In this document: in pieces, positions 14,842 to 22,589 of the stretch
How positions within the stretch are numbered: position 1 is the first letter of the stretch
Layout: each line of letters opens with the position of its first letter
Assembly (NCBI RefSeq): GCF_900496975.1
Contig: NZ_UFQC01000050.1
Location: 1-42,337, forward strand
DNA length: 42,337 nucleotides
Source: Achromobacter veterisilvae
GTDB lineage: Bacteria; Pseudomonadota; Gammaproteobacteria; Burkholderiales; Burkholderiaceae_B
Direction of reading: 5' to 3'
The notes under the pieces: generated by a model
Database searches by the model: none
Told to the model about the DNA's origin: nothing
The model's input: only the letters and a program-made list of their open reading frames with translations
Program-made: the position numbers and the translations under genes

Positions 14842-15669
14842 ATGACGTACGCCATCGAAGTACAAGGGCTGAGCAAAAGCTTCCACCCGGGCGCCAAGGC
14901 GCTGGACGGCGTGGACCTGCTGGTGGCCGACGGCGAGATGGTCGCCCTGCTGGGCGCCTCCGGCTCGGGCAAGTCCACGCTGCTGCGCCATCTGGCGGGC
15001 TTCGTCGCCGGCGACGCGGGCAGCGTGGCCGTCAACGGCCAGGCGATCCAGCGCAACGGCCGCCTGAGCCGCAACGTGCGCGGCGCGCGGGCCGGCATCG
15101 GCTTCGTGTTCCAGCAGTTCAACCTGGTGGGCCGCCTGCCCGTCATCACCAACGTCCTCACCGGCCTGCTCCCGCGCGTGCCGCTGTGGCGCAGCCTGGC
15201 CCGCTGGTTCCTGCGCGCCGAAGTGCGCCAGGGCCTGGACGCGCTTGCCCAGGTTGGTATAGACGACTACGCATTTCAGCGCGCCTCCACATTGTCCGGC
15301 GGCCAGCAGCAGCGCGCGGCCATCGCCCGCACCCTGGTGCAGAACGCCCGCGTCATCCTGGCCGACGAGCCGATCGCGTCGCTGGACCCCGAGTCGTCGC
15401 GCCGCGTGATGGACACGCTGGCCCAGATCAACCGCAGCCGCAAGGTGGCGGTGGTGGTGTCCTTGCACCAGGTCGACGTCGCCCTGCGCTACTGCCCCCG
15501 CGTGGTAGCCCTGCGCCAGGGAAAAGTGGTCTATGACGGCCCGTCGGCGGCCCTGACCCCGTCCATGCTGCGCGAACTCTATGGCGCCGACCTGGGCGAA
15601 CTCCTTCCCGAATACGCGCCGCAGGCGCCGGCCGTCGCGCCGCTGTCCCGGCTGGCGCACGCCGCCTGA
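14842..15669 (+). CDS. phnC: Phosphonate ABC transporter, ATP-binding protein PhnC
   Basis: A 275-residue ABC ATPase. Walker A is GASGSGKST (residues 38-46), the Q-loop lies in FVFQQFNL, the signature is LSGGQQQ (151-157) and Walker B is VILADEP (171-177), with the switch His in SLHQVDVAL. The FQQFNLVGRLPVITNV segment is typical of PhnC. It drives import of phosphonates through PhnE with the binding protein PhnD. It is first in phnC-phnD-phnE. The ATG follows AAGGGGATCCCACG. A Pro/Ala-rich tail follows the last family-like block. Confidence 0.95.
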   Translation: MTYAIEVQGLSKSFHPGAKALDGVDLLVADGEMVALLGASGSGKSTLLRHLAGFVAGDAGSVAVNGQAIQRNGRLSRNVRGARAGIGFVFQQFNLVGRLPVITNVLTGLLPRVPLWRSLARWFLRAEVRQGLDALAQVGIDDYAFQRASTLSGGQQQRAAIARTLVQNARVILADEPIASLDPESSRRVMDTLAQINRSRKVAVVVSLHQVDVALRYCPRVVALRQGKVVYDGPSAALTPSMLRELYGADLGELLPEYAPQAPAVAPLSRLAHAA

Positions 15670-15700
15670 TTCCTTGCCCCTTTCCTTCCCGGAGCCTTCC

Positions 15701-16681
15701 ATGCTACGCAGAACCTTTTTCACCCTGATCGCCGCCGCCGCCCTGTCCTCGCAGGTTCACGCCCAGGACGCCAAGACGCTGAACTTCGGCATCATCTCGA
15801 CGGAATCGTCGAGCAACCTGAAGTCCGTCTGGCAGCCCGTCATCGACGACCTGAGCCGCGCCATCGGCGCGCCGGTCAAGCCCTTCTTCGCGTCGGACTA
15901 CGCCGGCATCATCGAAGGCATGCGCTTCAACAAGGTGCAACTGGGCTGGTTCGGCAACAAGTCGGCCATCGAAGCCGTGGACCGCGCCCAGGGCGAAGTG
16001 TTCGCCTCCGTCATCGACAAGGACGGCAACCCCGGCTATTGGTCGCTGCTGATCGTCAACAAGGACAGCAACCTGAAGACGCTGGACGACGTTCTGAAGA
16101 ACGGCGGCAAGCTGAGCTACGGCGCCGGCGACCCCAACTCCACGTCGGGCACCGCCGTGCCGGGCTACTACCTGTGGGCCGCCAACAAGATCGAGCCCAA
16201 GACCTTCTTCAAGACGGTGCGCGCCAGCAACCACGAAGCCAACCTGCTGTCGGTCATCAACAAGCAGGTGGACGTGGCCGTCAACAACACCGAGGCGCTG
16301 GAGCGCTACCGCCTGAACACGGGCAAGGACGCCAACGACAGCGTGCGCGTGCTGTGGAAGTCGCCGCTGATCCCGGCGGACCCGCTGGTCATGCGCACCG
16401 ACCTGCCGGCCGACCTGAAGGTCCGAATCCGCGACTTCTTCATCAACTACGGCAAGGGCAAGGACGCCGAACGCGAACTGGCCAACCTGAAAGCGCTGAC
16501 CTACCAGGGCTTCCGCGCCTCGGACAACCAGCAACTGGTTCCCATCCGCCAGATCGAGCTGGCGCGCGAGAAGGCCAAGGTCGAAGCCGATTCCACCCTG
16601 GGCCAGGCCGAAAAGCAGAAGCAGTTGGCCGAGCTGGACGGCAAGCTGGCCAGCCTGGGCCAGCCGGCCGCCAAGCAGTAA
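15701..16681 (+). CDS. phnD: Phosphonate-binding periplasmic protein PhnD
   Basis: A 326-residue exported receptor. A Sec signal peptide (MLRRTFFTLIAAAALSSQVHA, cleavage after Ala21) precedes a type II periplasmic binding fold that begins LNFGIISTESSSNLKSVW. Family blocks include YAGIIEGMRFNKVQLGWFGN, the GDPNSTSGTAVPGYY phosphonate-binding loop and ASNHEANLLSVINKQVDVAVNN. It hands phosphonate to PhnC/PhnE. The C-terminal 40 residues form a charged helix rich in Lys/Glu/Gln. It follows phnC by 31 bases with a good GGAGCC site and is separated from phnE by a strong hairpin. Confidence 0.95.
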   Translation: MLRRTFFTLIAAAALSSQVHAQDAKTLNFGIISTESSSNLKSVWQPVIDDLSRAIGAPVKPFFASDYAGIIEGMRFNKVQLGWFGNKSAIEAVDRAQGEVFASVIDKDGNPGYWSLLIVNKDSNLKTLDDVLKNGGKLSYGAGDPNSTSGTAVPGYYLWAANKIEPKTFFKTVRASNHEANLLSVINKQVDVAVNNTEALERYRLNTGKDANDSVRVLWKSPLIPADPLVMRTDLPADLKVRIRDFFINYGKGKDAERELANLKALTYQGFRASDNQQLVPIRQIELAREKAKVEADSTLGQAEKQKQLAELDGKLASLGQPAAKQ

Positions 16682-16690
16682 ACGCCGCCC

Positions 16691-16724
16691 GGACGCCGGC
16701 GCGCCGTCTGGCGCGCCGGCGTCC
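16691..16724 (+). repeat. Perfect 15-bp hairpin between phnD and phnE
   Basis: GGACGCCGGCGCGCC (16691-16705), loop GTCT and GGCGCGCCGGCGTCC (16710-16724) form a perfect stem starting 9 bases after the phnD stop. No U-tract follows, so full termination is unlikely. Such intercistronic hairpins usually protect the upstream message from 3' exonucleases or cause partial termination, giving more binding protein than permease. Confidence 0.75.
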
Positions 16725-16761
16725 GCGCAACCGAAAATCCCTACGCCAATCGCCAGTCCCC

Positions 16762-17556
16762 ATGAACCCAGCCATGCAGACCTCCCGTCTTCCTTCCGCA
16801 CCGCGCTCGTCGCTGCCGGTCCTACTAGTCTGGGCCGTCGTGCTGGCGTTGCTCGTCATGTCGTGGACAGGGGCGGACATGCGGCCCCTGGACCTGCTGC
16901 GCGATTCGGGCAACATGGCCCAGTTCGCGGCGGACTTCTTCCCGCCGAACTTCCGCGACTGGCGCATGTACCTCGATGAAATGATCGTGACCGTGCAGAT
17001 CGCGGTCTGGGGCACGTTCCTGGCCATCGTGGTGGCGGTGCCCCTGGGGTTGCTGTGTTCGTCGAACATGGTGCCGGCCTGGGTCTACCAGCCCATGCGG
17101 CGGCTGATGGACGCCTGCCGCGCCATCAACGAGATGGTGTTCGCCATGCTGTTCATCGTGGCGGTGGGCCTGGGCCCGTTCGCCGGCGTGCTGGCGCTGT
17201 GGGTGCACACCACCGGCGTGCTCGCCAAACTGTTCTCGGAAGCCGTCGAGGCGATCGATCCGCGCCCGGTCGAAGGGGTGCGCGCCACCGGCGCCAACGC
17301 GCTGGAAGAAATCGTCTACGGCGTGATCCCGCAGGTGCTTCCCCTGTGGATCTCGTATTCGCTGTACCGCTTCGAGTCGAACGTGCGCTCGGCGTCCGTC
17401 GTGGGGATCGTGGGCGCCGGCGGCATCGGGACCGTGCTGTGGGAGATCATCCGCAGCTTCCGCTACGCGGAAACCTGCGCGGTCATGATCATCATCGTCG
17501 CCTTCGTGGTGGCGATCGACATGATGTCCTCGCGGATCCGCAGCGCGCTGATCTAG
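16762..17556 (+). CDS. phnE: Phosphonate ABC transporter, permease PhnE
   Basis: A 264-residue inner-membrane permease with about six helices. The MetI-type domain starts at MIVTVQIAVWGTFLAIVVAVPLG. The coupling region is VEAIDPRPVEGVRATGANALEEI (EAA loop), which docks on PhnC, followed by FESNVRSASVVGIVGAGGIGT, a PhnE hallmark. Only one permease gene is present, so it would act as a homodimer. The ATG at 16762 was used; a second ATG four codons later is possible. Its stop codon shares the tetranucleotide CTAG with the stop of the convergent GAF gene. Confidence 0.95.
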   Translation: MNPAMQTSRLPSAPRSSLPVLLVWAVVLALLVMSWTGADMRPLDLLRDSGNMAQFAADFFPPNFRDWRMYLDEMIVTVQIAVWGTFLAIVVAVPLGLLCSSNMVPAWVYQPMRRLMDACRAINEMVFAMLFIVAVGLGPFAGVLALWVHTTGVLAKLFSEAVEAIDPRPVEGVRATGANALEEIVYGVIPQVLPLWISYSLYRFESNVRSASVVGIVGAGGIGTVLWEIIRSFRYAETCAVMIIIVAFVVAIDMMSSRIRSALI

Positions 17557-18059
17557 GGCCTTTCCAGCGCCTGGAACGCCGGCAGCGCCAGCAGGCCGGC
17601 CAGGCGCGCGGCATGCACGTCGGCGTCCGACACCGCGGGGCGGGGCATCAGGAAATTCACGGTGCCCAGACAGGCCCCGCCGTACACCACCGGCACGTTG
17701 ATGACGGACCGCAGCCCCAGTTCGCGGATGGCGCCGTGGTCGTCGAAGAATTCGCGGATGGCGTCCTCGCCTTCGCCCACGAAGACGCGCCGCTCCTGCA
17801 GGACGTGGCGGCCCCAGGCGGTGCCGGCCTTGTCCTTGCTGCCGCCGGGCGGGTAGGCGCCGGGATTCGAGCTGTACAGCCGCAGGACGCGCATGGCGCC
17901 GGCGTCGTATCGGTTGATGGTGCACAGGGCGTGCGCCAAGGTGGCGTGCGCGTAGGCGTCGATGGCCAGGAAGGCCGCCGCCGCGTCGGCGGCGGCGTAG
18001 GCCTGGGCGATGGCCTGCACCCCGGCCAGCGCCGGGGTCGGGGACGATGCTGCGGTCAT
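17553..18059 (-). CDS. GAF-domain protein
   Basis: A 168-residue cytoplasmic protein that is essentially one GAF domain, with LAHALCTINRYDAGAMRVLRL, RELGLRSVINVPVVYGGACL and GTVNFLMPRPAVSDADV. GAF domains bind small ligands or form dimers; there is no output domain, so it could be a small-molecule sensor, an enzyme-like GAF, or act with an unlinked partner. Its ATG overlaps the stop of the upstream Bug gene (ATGA), indicating coupled translation and a role tied to the Bug/gamma-glutamyltransferase unit. Confidence 0.8.
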   Translation of the reverse strand: MTAASSPTPALAGVQAIAQAYAAADAAAAFLAIDAYAHATLAHALCTINRYDAGAMRVLRLYSSNPGAYPPGGSKDKAGTAWGRHVLQERRVFVGEGEDAIREFFDDHGAIRELGLRSVINVPVVYGGACLGTVNFLMPRPAVSDADVHAARLAGLLALPAFQALERP

Positions 18060-19030
18060 TCGGCCGTGATTCCCAGTTCTTTGATCAGCTTGCCGTACTT
18101 GTCGGCGTCGCGCGCCAGGATCTGGCCGAACTGTTCGGGCGTGGTCTCGGTCAGCAGCACGCCCATGTCGGCCATCTTCTTGATGACGTCGGGGCGCTTG
18201 AGGATCAGGTTGATCTCGCGGTTCAGCCTGGCGGTCAGTTCGGGCGGCATGCCGGCCGGGCCGAAGGCGCCGTACCAGACCGACAATTCATAGCCGGGCA
18301 GCGTCTCCGCGACCGTGGGCACGTCCGGCAGCAAGGGCGAGCGCGCTTCCTCGGTGACGGCCAGCAGCTTGAGCTTGCCGCTCTGCACGTGCGGCAGCGT
18401 CTGTGTGCCGGCGCTGAACAGCACCTGCGTGCGGCCGGCCACCGTGTCCATCACCGCCGGCGCGCCGCCGCGGTAGGGAATGTGCGTCATCTTCACGCCG
18501 GCGGCCTTTTCGAACAGCGCGGCGCTGAGATGGTTGGTGGAGCCCTGGCCCGCCGAAGCGTAGGTCACGGTGTCCGGATGCGCCTTCAGGTAGGCGATGA
18601 ATTCCTTCAGGTTGGCGGCCGGCACGGACGGGTGCACCACCATGGTGTTGGTGACCAGCGCGAGTTCGGCGATGGGCGTGAAGTCCTTCACGCCATCGAA
18701 CGGCATGCTGGAATAGAGCGCCTGGTTCATCGTGTGCGTGCTCATGGAGCCCACGAGCAGCGTGTAGCCGTCGGGCTTGGCGCGGGCGACGAAGGTCGTG
18801 CCGATATTGCCGGACGCGCCCGACCGGTTTTCCACGATGACGGACTGCCCGAGGGACTGGGTCAGCCCTTCGGACAGCACGCGCGCCAGGATGTCGGTGG
18901 AACCGCCCGCCGCCCAGGGCACGATCAGGGTGATGGGCTTTTCGGGCCAGGCGGCCTGGGAAGCGGCGGGCGCGGCCAGCGCCAGGCCCAGCGCGCAGGC
19001 GCGCAGCAGTCGTTTGAATCGCAAAGTCAT
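18056..19030 (-). CDS. Bug-family periplasmic solute-binding protein (TctC-like)
   Basis: A 324-residue exported receptor with a Sec signal peptide (basic start, core ACALGLALAAPAASQA, cleavage near residue 27) and the Bug/TctC hallmarks: WPEKPITLIVPWAAGGSTDILAR, VENRSGASGNIG, the ligand loop YASAGQGSTNHL, HIPYRGGAPAV and DVPTVAETLPGYE. Bug proteins bind carboxylates, amino acids or similar ligands for tripartite transport; they are greatly expanded in Bordetella and relatives, often without transporter genes, as here. Start chosen at ATG 19030 behind AAGGGG. It lies 58 bases after the gamma-glutamyltransferase gene and overlaps the GAF gene, so a gamma-glutamyl compound or glutamate-like ligand is a guess. 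Confidence 0.93.
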   Translation of the reverse strand: MTLRFKRLLRACALGLALAAPAASQAAWPEKPITLIVPWAAGGSTDILARVLSEGLTQSLGQSVIVENRSGASGNIGTTFVARAKPDGYTLLVGSMSTHTMNQALYSSMPFDGVKDFTPIAELALVTNTMVVHPSVPAANLKEFIAYLKAHPDTVTYASAGQGSTNHLSAALFEKAAGVKMTHIPYRGGAPAVMDTVAGRTQVLFSAGTQTLPHVQSGKLKLLAVTEEARSPLLPDVPTVAETLPGYELSVWYGAFGPAGMPPELTARLNREINLILKRPDVIKKMADMGVLLTETTPEQFGQILARDADKYGKLIKELGITAE

Positions 19031-19088
19031 GGTTGGTACCCCTTGTGCAAGTGCCGGTCTGTGCGCCGGCTGGAACGAAATGGATTCA

Positions 19089-20924
19089 TCATCGCCCGGC
19101 GGCATACCCTTGCATGCCGCGCGGATTGGCGCCCGCGCGCAGCAGCAGGCCGCCGCCGGCGGCGGGCTCCCGGGTGCAGGCGCTGATGCGGCCTTCCGAC
19201 CAGTCCGGGCCCGCCTTGACGTCGTGGCCGGCGGCGCGCAGCGCGTCCAGCGTCGCGGCGGGCATGCGGGACTCCACCGTCAGCCGGTTCAGCGTTTGCG
19301 TGCGGGGCCAGAACGATCCCGGGAAATGGTCGATGTGCCAGGAGGGCGCGTCGATGGCCTCCTGCAGGTTCATGCCCATGGCATGGCGCAGGAAGAACGC
19401 CACCGTCCACTGGTCCTGCTGGTCGCCGCCGGGCGTGCCGAAGGCCATGTAGGGCTGGCCGTCGCGCAATGCCAGGCCCGGCGACAGGGTGGTGCAGGGA
19501 CGCTTGCCGGGCTGCAACTGCCCGGGCACGCCGTCGTCCAGCCAGGTCATCTGCAGGCGGGTGGTCAGCGGGAAGCCGAGACCGGGCACGACGGGGCTGG
19601 ACGACAGCCAGCCGCCCGACGGCGTGGCCGCCACCATGTTGCCGTCGCGGTCGATGACGTCGATCTGGCAGGTGTCCCCCACGAACAGTTCGCGCGCGGC
19701 CCACTCCGAGACCGGCGGCAGCGCCGCGAAGGTGGGTTCGCCCACGCCGAAGCGGGTGTCGGAAGCGGCCAGGGTGCGGACGGCGGCGTCCAGGTCCGGC
19801 AGCCGGGGCGCGAGGCCGCCGGGGCTGCCGGGCTGCAGCACGCGGGACGCGAGTTCGCCGATGCCGGCCGCGCGCGAGCGCGCGTAGGCGTCGCTCAGCA
19901 GGTCCGCCAGCGGCACCTGCACGAAGTCCGGATCCCCGTACCAGGCGCAGCGGTCGGCGAACGCCAGCTTGGCCGCTTCGGCGATGCGGTGCACGAAGGC
20001 GGGCGACTGCGGGTCCAGGCCGTCCATGCCGAGGTGGCGCAGCATGGCCAGTTGCTGCAGGTGGACCGGGCCCTGCGACCACACGCCGCATTTGGCCACG
20101 GTGTAGCGCCCGTAATCCACGGTGAGAGGATCGTCGTAGGTGGCGCGCCAGTCGGCCAGGTCGGACTTGCGCAGCAGGCCGCGGTTGCGCTGGCCGGTCG
20201 TGTCGCGCACCGCTTCCTGGCTGTAGAAGGCGTCGATGCCATCGGCCACGAAGCCCCGGTACCAGACGTCCAGCGCCGCGTCGATGCGGCCGCGGCGGTC
20301 GGCGCCGGCGGCATGCGCCTCGTCCAGGATACGGGTATAGGTGGCCGCGATGGCGGGCGTGCGGAACAGCGCGCCCGGGGCCGGCACCTGGCCGCCGGGC
20401 AGCCAGACGTCGCGCGAGCTGGTCCATTCCTGGCGGAACAGCGCCTGCACCGCCAGGATGGCCTGGGAGATGCGTGGCACCAGCGGAAAGCCGTTGCGCG
20501 CATAGCCGATGGCCGGGCGCAGCACGTCGGCCAGTTCCCAGGTGCCGTAGTCGCGCAGCAAGGTCAGCCAGGCGCCGAATGCGCCGGGCACCGTGGCCGG
20601 CAGCAGGCCGATGCCGGGCACCAGGTCCAGGCCCAGGTTCCGGAAATAGGCCGGCGTGGCCAGCGCCGGCGCGGGGCCCTGGCCGCACAGGGCGCGCATG
20701 CGCTGTTCACGTTCGCTCCAGAACAGGATGGGCACCTCGCCGCCGGGCCCGTTCAGGTGCGGTTCCACGATCTGCAGGGTGAAACCGCCCGCCACGGCGG
20801 CGTCGTAGGCGTTGCCGCCGCGCTCCAGCACGCCCATGGCCACTTGCGTGGCGAGCCAGTGGGTGGACGAAACCACGCCGAAGGTGCCGCATATTTCGGG
20901 GCGGGTGGTGAACGAGGCGCTCAT
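19089..20924 (-). CDS. ggt: Gamma-glutamyltransferase family protein
   Basis: A 611-residue Ntn-hydrolase of the gamma-glutamyltranspeptidase family. N-terminal blocks include GGNAYDAAVAGGFTLQIVEPHLNGPGG. The autoprocessing site lies at GDTCQIDVIDRDGNMVAATPS, where Thr418 would be the nucleophile and new N-terminus of the small subunit. The usual motif is T-T/S-H-x-S/T, so D-T-C-Q is a noticeable variant, as often seen in non-canonical members. GDTCQ is followed by GFPLTTRLQM and RPCTTLSPGLALRDG. No signal peptide is evident, unlike periplasmic GGT, so it may be cytoplasmic and act on another gamma-glutamyl or N-acyl substrate. First gene of ggt-bug-GAF, divergent from a LysR regulator. Confidence 0.88.
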   Translation of the reverse strand: MSASFTTRPEICGTFGVVSSTHWLATQVAMGVLERGGNAYDAAVAGGFTLQIVEPHLNGPGGEVPILFWSEREQRMRALCGQGPAPALATPAYFRNLGLDLVPGIGLLPATVPGAFGAWLTLLRDYGTWELADVLRPAIGYARNGFPLVPRISQAILAVQALFRQEWTSSRDVWLPGGQVPAPGALFRTPAIAATYTRILDEAHAAGADRRGRIDAALDVWYRGFVADGIDAFYSQEAVRDTTGQRNRGLLRKSDLADWRATYDDPLTVDYGRYTVAKCGVWSQGPVHLQQLAMLRHLGMDGLDPQSPAFVHRIAEAAKLAFADRCAWYGDPDFVQVPLADLLSDAYARSRAAGIGELASRVLQPGSPGGLAPRLPDLDAAVRTLAASDTRFGVGEPTFAALPPVSEWAARELFVGDTCQIDVIDRDGNMVAATPSGGWLSSSPVVPGLGFPLTTRLQMTWLDDGVPGQLQPGKRPCTTLSPGLALRDGQPYMAFGTPGGDQQDQWTVAFFLRHAMGMNLQEAIDAPSWHIDHFPGSFWPRTQTLNRLTVESRMPAATLDALRAAGHDVKAGPDWSEGRISACTREPAAGGGLLLRAGANPRGMQGYAAGR

Positions 20925-21001
20925 GGGAGAGTTCCAGGCAACGGGATGCTTGCAGTATAGGATCGTGAAATAACTGGATTCATGTTTGTTGGCATAATTG
21001 A

Positions 21002-21017
21002 ATAACCAACTGGTTAT
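21002..21017. promoter_or_regulatory. Palindrome in the ggt/LysR divergent region
   Basis: ATAACCA (21002-21008) and TGGTTAT (21011-21017) form a perfect 7-bp inverted repeat with a two-base centre. It lies 11 bases before the LysR start in the 104-base divergent region, and a half-site-like ATAACTGG is found about 30 bases away (20970-20977). The A/T ends and dyad resemble a LysR-type box, with T-N12-A instead of the classical T-N11-A. Probably the autoregulatory and ggt-operon operator. Confidence 0.5.
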
Positions 21018-21028
21018 AGGGAAAGATC

Positions 21029-21976
21029 GTGAACTGGGATGCAGCCCGTCTCGCCAACCGCCTGAAGCACCGCCATCTGGCGTTGCTGATCGACATCGCC
21101 AGGCACGGGTCGCTCACGCGCGTGGCGGCGGCGGCCGGCATCAGCCAGCCGGCGGTCACCAAGGCGCTGGCGGAACTCGAGGACATCTTCGGGGCGCCGC
21201 TATTCGTGCGCACCGGGCGCGGCCTGCAGCCCACTTCCCTGGGCAGCCTGGCCCTGGTGCGCGCGCGCCACATGCTCAGCGACCTCGATCTGTGGGGGCG
21301 CGAAGTCGAGGCCCTGCATGCCGGCCGTTCGGCGCATCTGCACGTGGGCGTGGTGCCCTACGTGTCCAGCGCCCTGCTGACGGCGGCGATCAGCCGCCTG
21401 CACCAGCGCCACGGGGTGACGCTGAGCCTGCACCGCGCCACGACCGACCACCTTGTTCCCATGCTGCGCCAGCACGAACTGGATTGCATCATCAGCCGCG
21501 CCACGTCGACGGTGGCGCACGACGACCTGATCCACCGCGCGCTGTACCGCCAGCGGCCGCGGTTGATCGCGCATGGCCCGCTGGCCCAGCGGCTGGCGCG
21601 GCGCCGGCCGGACTGGGCGGCCGTGGCGGCGATGGACTGGGTGCTGCCCGCGGCCAACACGCCTACGCGGCAACTGATCGTGGAGCACTTCATCCGCGAG
21701 GAAGTGAGCCCGCCGTCCCCCGTGCTGGAGGCCTACTCGACGGACGTGATCGAAGGCATGCTGACCATGAACGAAACCTTCGTTTCCGTGGTGCCCGAAG
21801 AGATCGCGCGCGAACTGTGCCAGCGCGGCAAGCTGGGGATGGTGCCCTGGGACTTCGGCTGGGAGCTGCCGCCCATCAACCTGATCCGGCGCAGGCGCGA
21901 GCAGCCGCTGGCGGCCGAGGCGCATTTTTCCGACATCCTGCTGGATTTGTGCGGCGACGCGGCCGGTCCGGGCTGA
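21029..21976 (+). CDS. LysR-family transcriptional regulator
   Basis: A 315-residue regulator. The N-terminal winged helix-turn-helix covers residues about 14-73 (HLALLIDIARHGSLTRVAAAAGISQPAVTKALAELE, then FVRTGRGLQPT); the C-terminal effector domain is a type II periplasmic-binding-like fold (HLHVGVVPYVSSALL onward). It begins at GTG 21029 behind AGGGA. It resembles the GbpR/CbsR-like LysR subgroup whose targets include carboxylate or sugar-acid genes. Divergent from ggt-bug-GAF with a palindrome in between, so it probably controls that operon in response to its substrate. Confidence 0.93.
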   Translation: MNWDAARLANRLKHRHLALLIDIARHGSLTRVAAAAGISQPAVTKALAELEDIFGAPLFVRTGRGLQPTSLGSLALVRARHMLSDLDLWGREVEALHAGRSAHLHVGVVPYVSSALLTAAISRLHQRHGVTLSLHRATTDHLVPMLRQHELDCIISRATSTVAHDDLIHRALYRQRPRLIAHGPLAQRLARRRPDWAAVAAMDWVLPAANTPTRQLIVEHFIREEVSPPSPVLEAYSTDVIEGMLTMNETFVSVVPEEIARELCQRGKLGMVPWDFGWELPPINLIRRRREQPLAAEAHFSDILLDLCGDAAGPG

Positions 21977-21986
21977 ACCGCGCCGC

Positions 21987-22589
21987 TCAAGCCTGTTCGC
22001 GCCAGGCGACGACCGGCCTGAGCTTCGCGCGCGCGATGTCCAGCAGCGCGGCGGCCGCGGTCTCCGGGGCGCCGTCGTTGTCGATTCGCAACGGCCGGCA
22101 CCCCGGCGGCACCGGGAACGCCTGCGTGGCGCGCGACAGCCGCTGCGCGATCTGTTCCGCGCTTTCGCGTCCGCGGCCGGCCAGCCGGCGGGCGAGCACC
22201 GCGGGATCGACCGCGACCTCCACCGCCGTCAACGCCGGATAGCGCGCATGGGCCTGTTCCAGGTGCGCGCGCGAGCCGTTGACGATGACGGCCGCGCCGC
22301 GGGAAAGCCAGGCGTCTATTTCGATGCCGATGCCGTAGTGCAGGCCATGGCTGCGCCAGCGCAGCGCGAAGCAGCCCAGCGCGGCGCGGCGGAGGAATTC
22401 TTCGTCCGTCAGGCGCAGCGCGTCTTCGCTGTCGCCGCTGTCGCGCGTGATGTAGCGGTGCGCCACCAGCACGGGTTCGCCGCCGCGCAGGCAGGCGCGC
22501 AACAGGCGCAGGAGCGTGTCCTTGCCGCTGCCCGAGGCGCCCATCAGGTAGATCAGGCGCGCGCCGTCGGCGGGGGCGGGGGCGTTCAT
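21987..22589 (-). CDS. phnN: Ribose 1,5-bisphosphokinase PhnN
   Basis: A 200-residue P-loop kinase of the guanylate-kinase fold. Walker A is MGASGSGKDT (Lys23), followed by RYITRD, FALRWRSHGLHYGIGIEID and VNGSRAHLEQA, all characteristic of PhnN. It phosphorylates ribose 1,5-bisphosphate to PRPP with ATP, the last step in recovering the ribose from C-P lyase. The ATG overlaps the stop of the DUF1045 gene (22586-22589). It is the last gene of phnM2-DUF1045-phnN and is convergent with the LysR gene 10 bases away. Confidence 0.93.
   Translation of the reverse strand: MNAPAPADGARLIYLMGASGSGKDTLLRLLRACLRGGEPVLVAHRYITRDSGDSEDALRLTDEEFLRRAALGCFALRWRSHGLHYGIGIEIDAWLSRGAAVIVNGSRAHLEQAHARYPALTAVEVAVDPAVLARRLAGRGRESAEQIAQRLSRATQAFPVPPGCRPLRIDNDGAPETAAAALLDIARAKLRPVVAWREQA

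Noticed and set aside
18777..20960. 727-codon plus-strand open frame opposite the ggt gene
   Set aside because: Same compositional artefact; the minus strand encodes a clear gamma-glutamyltransferase.
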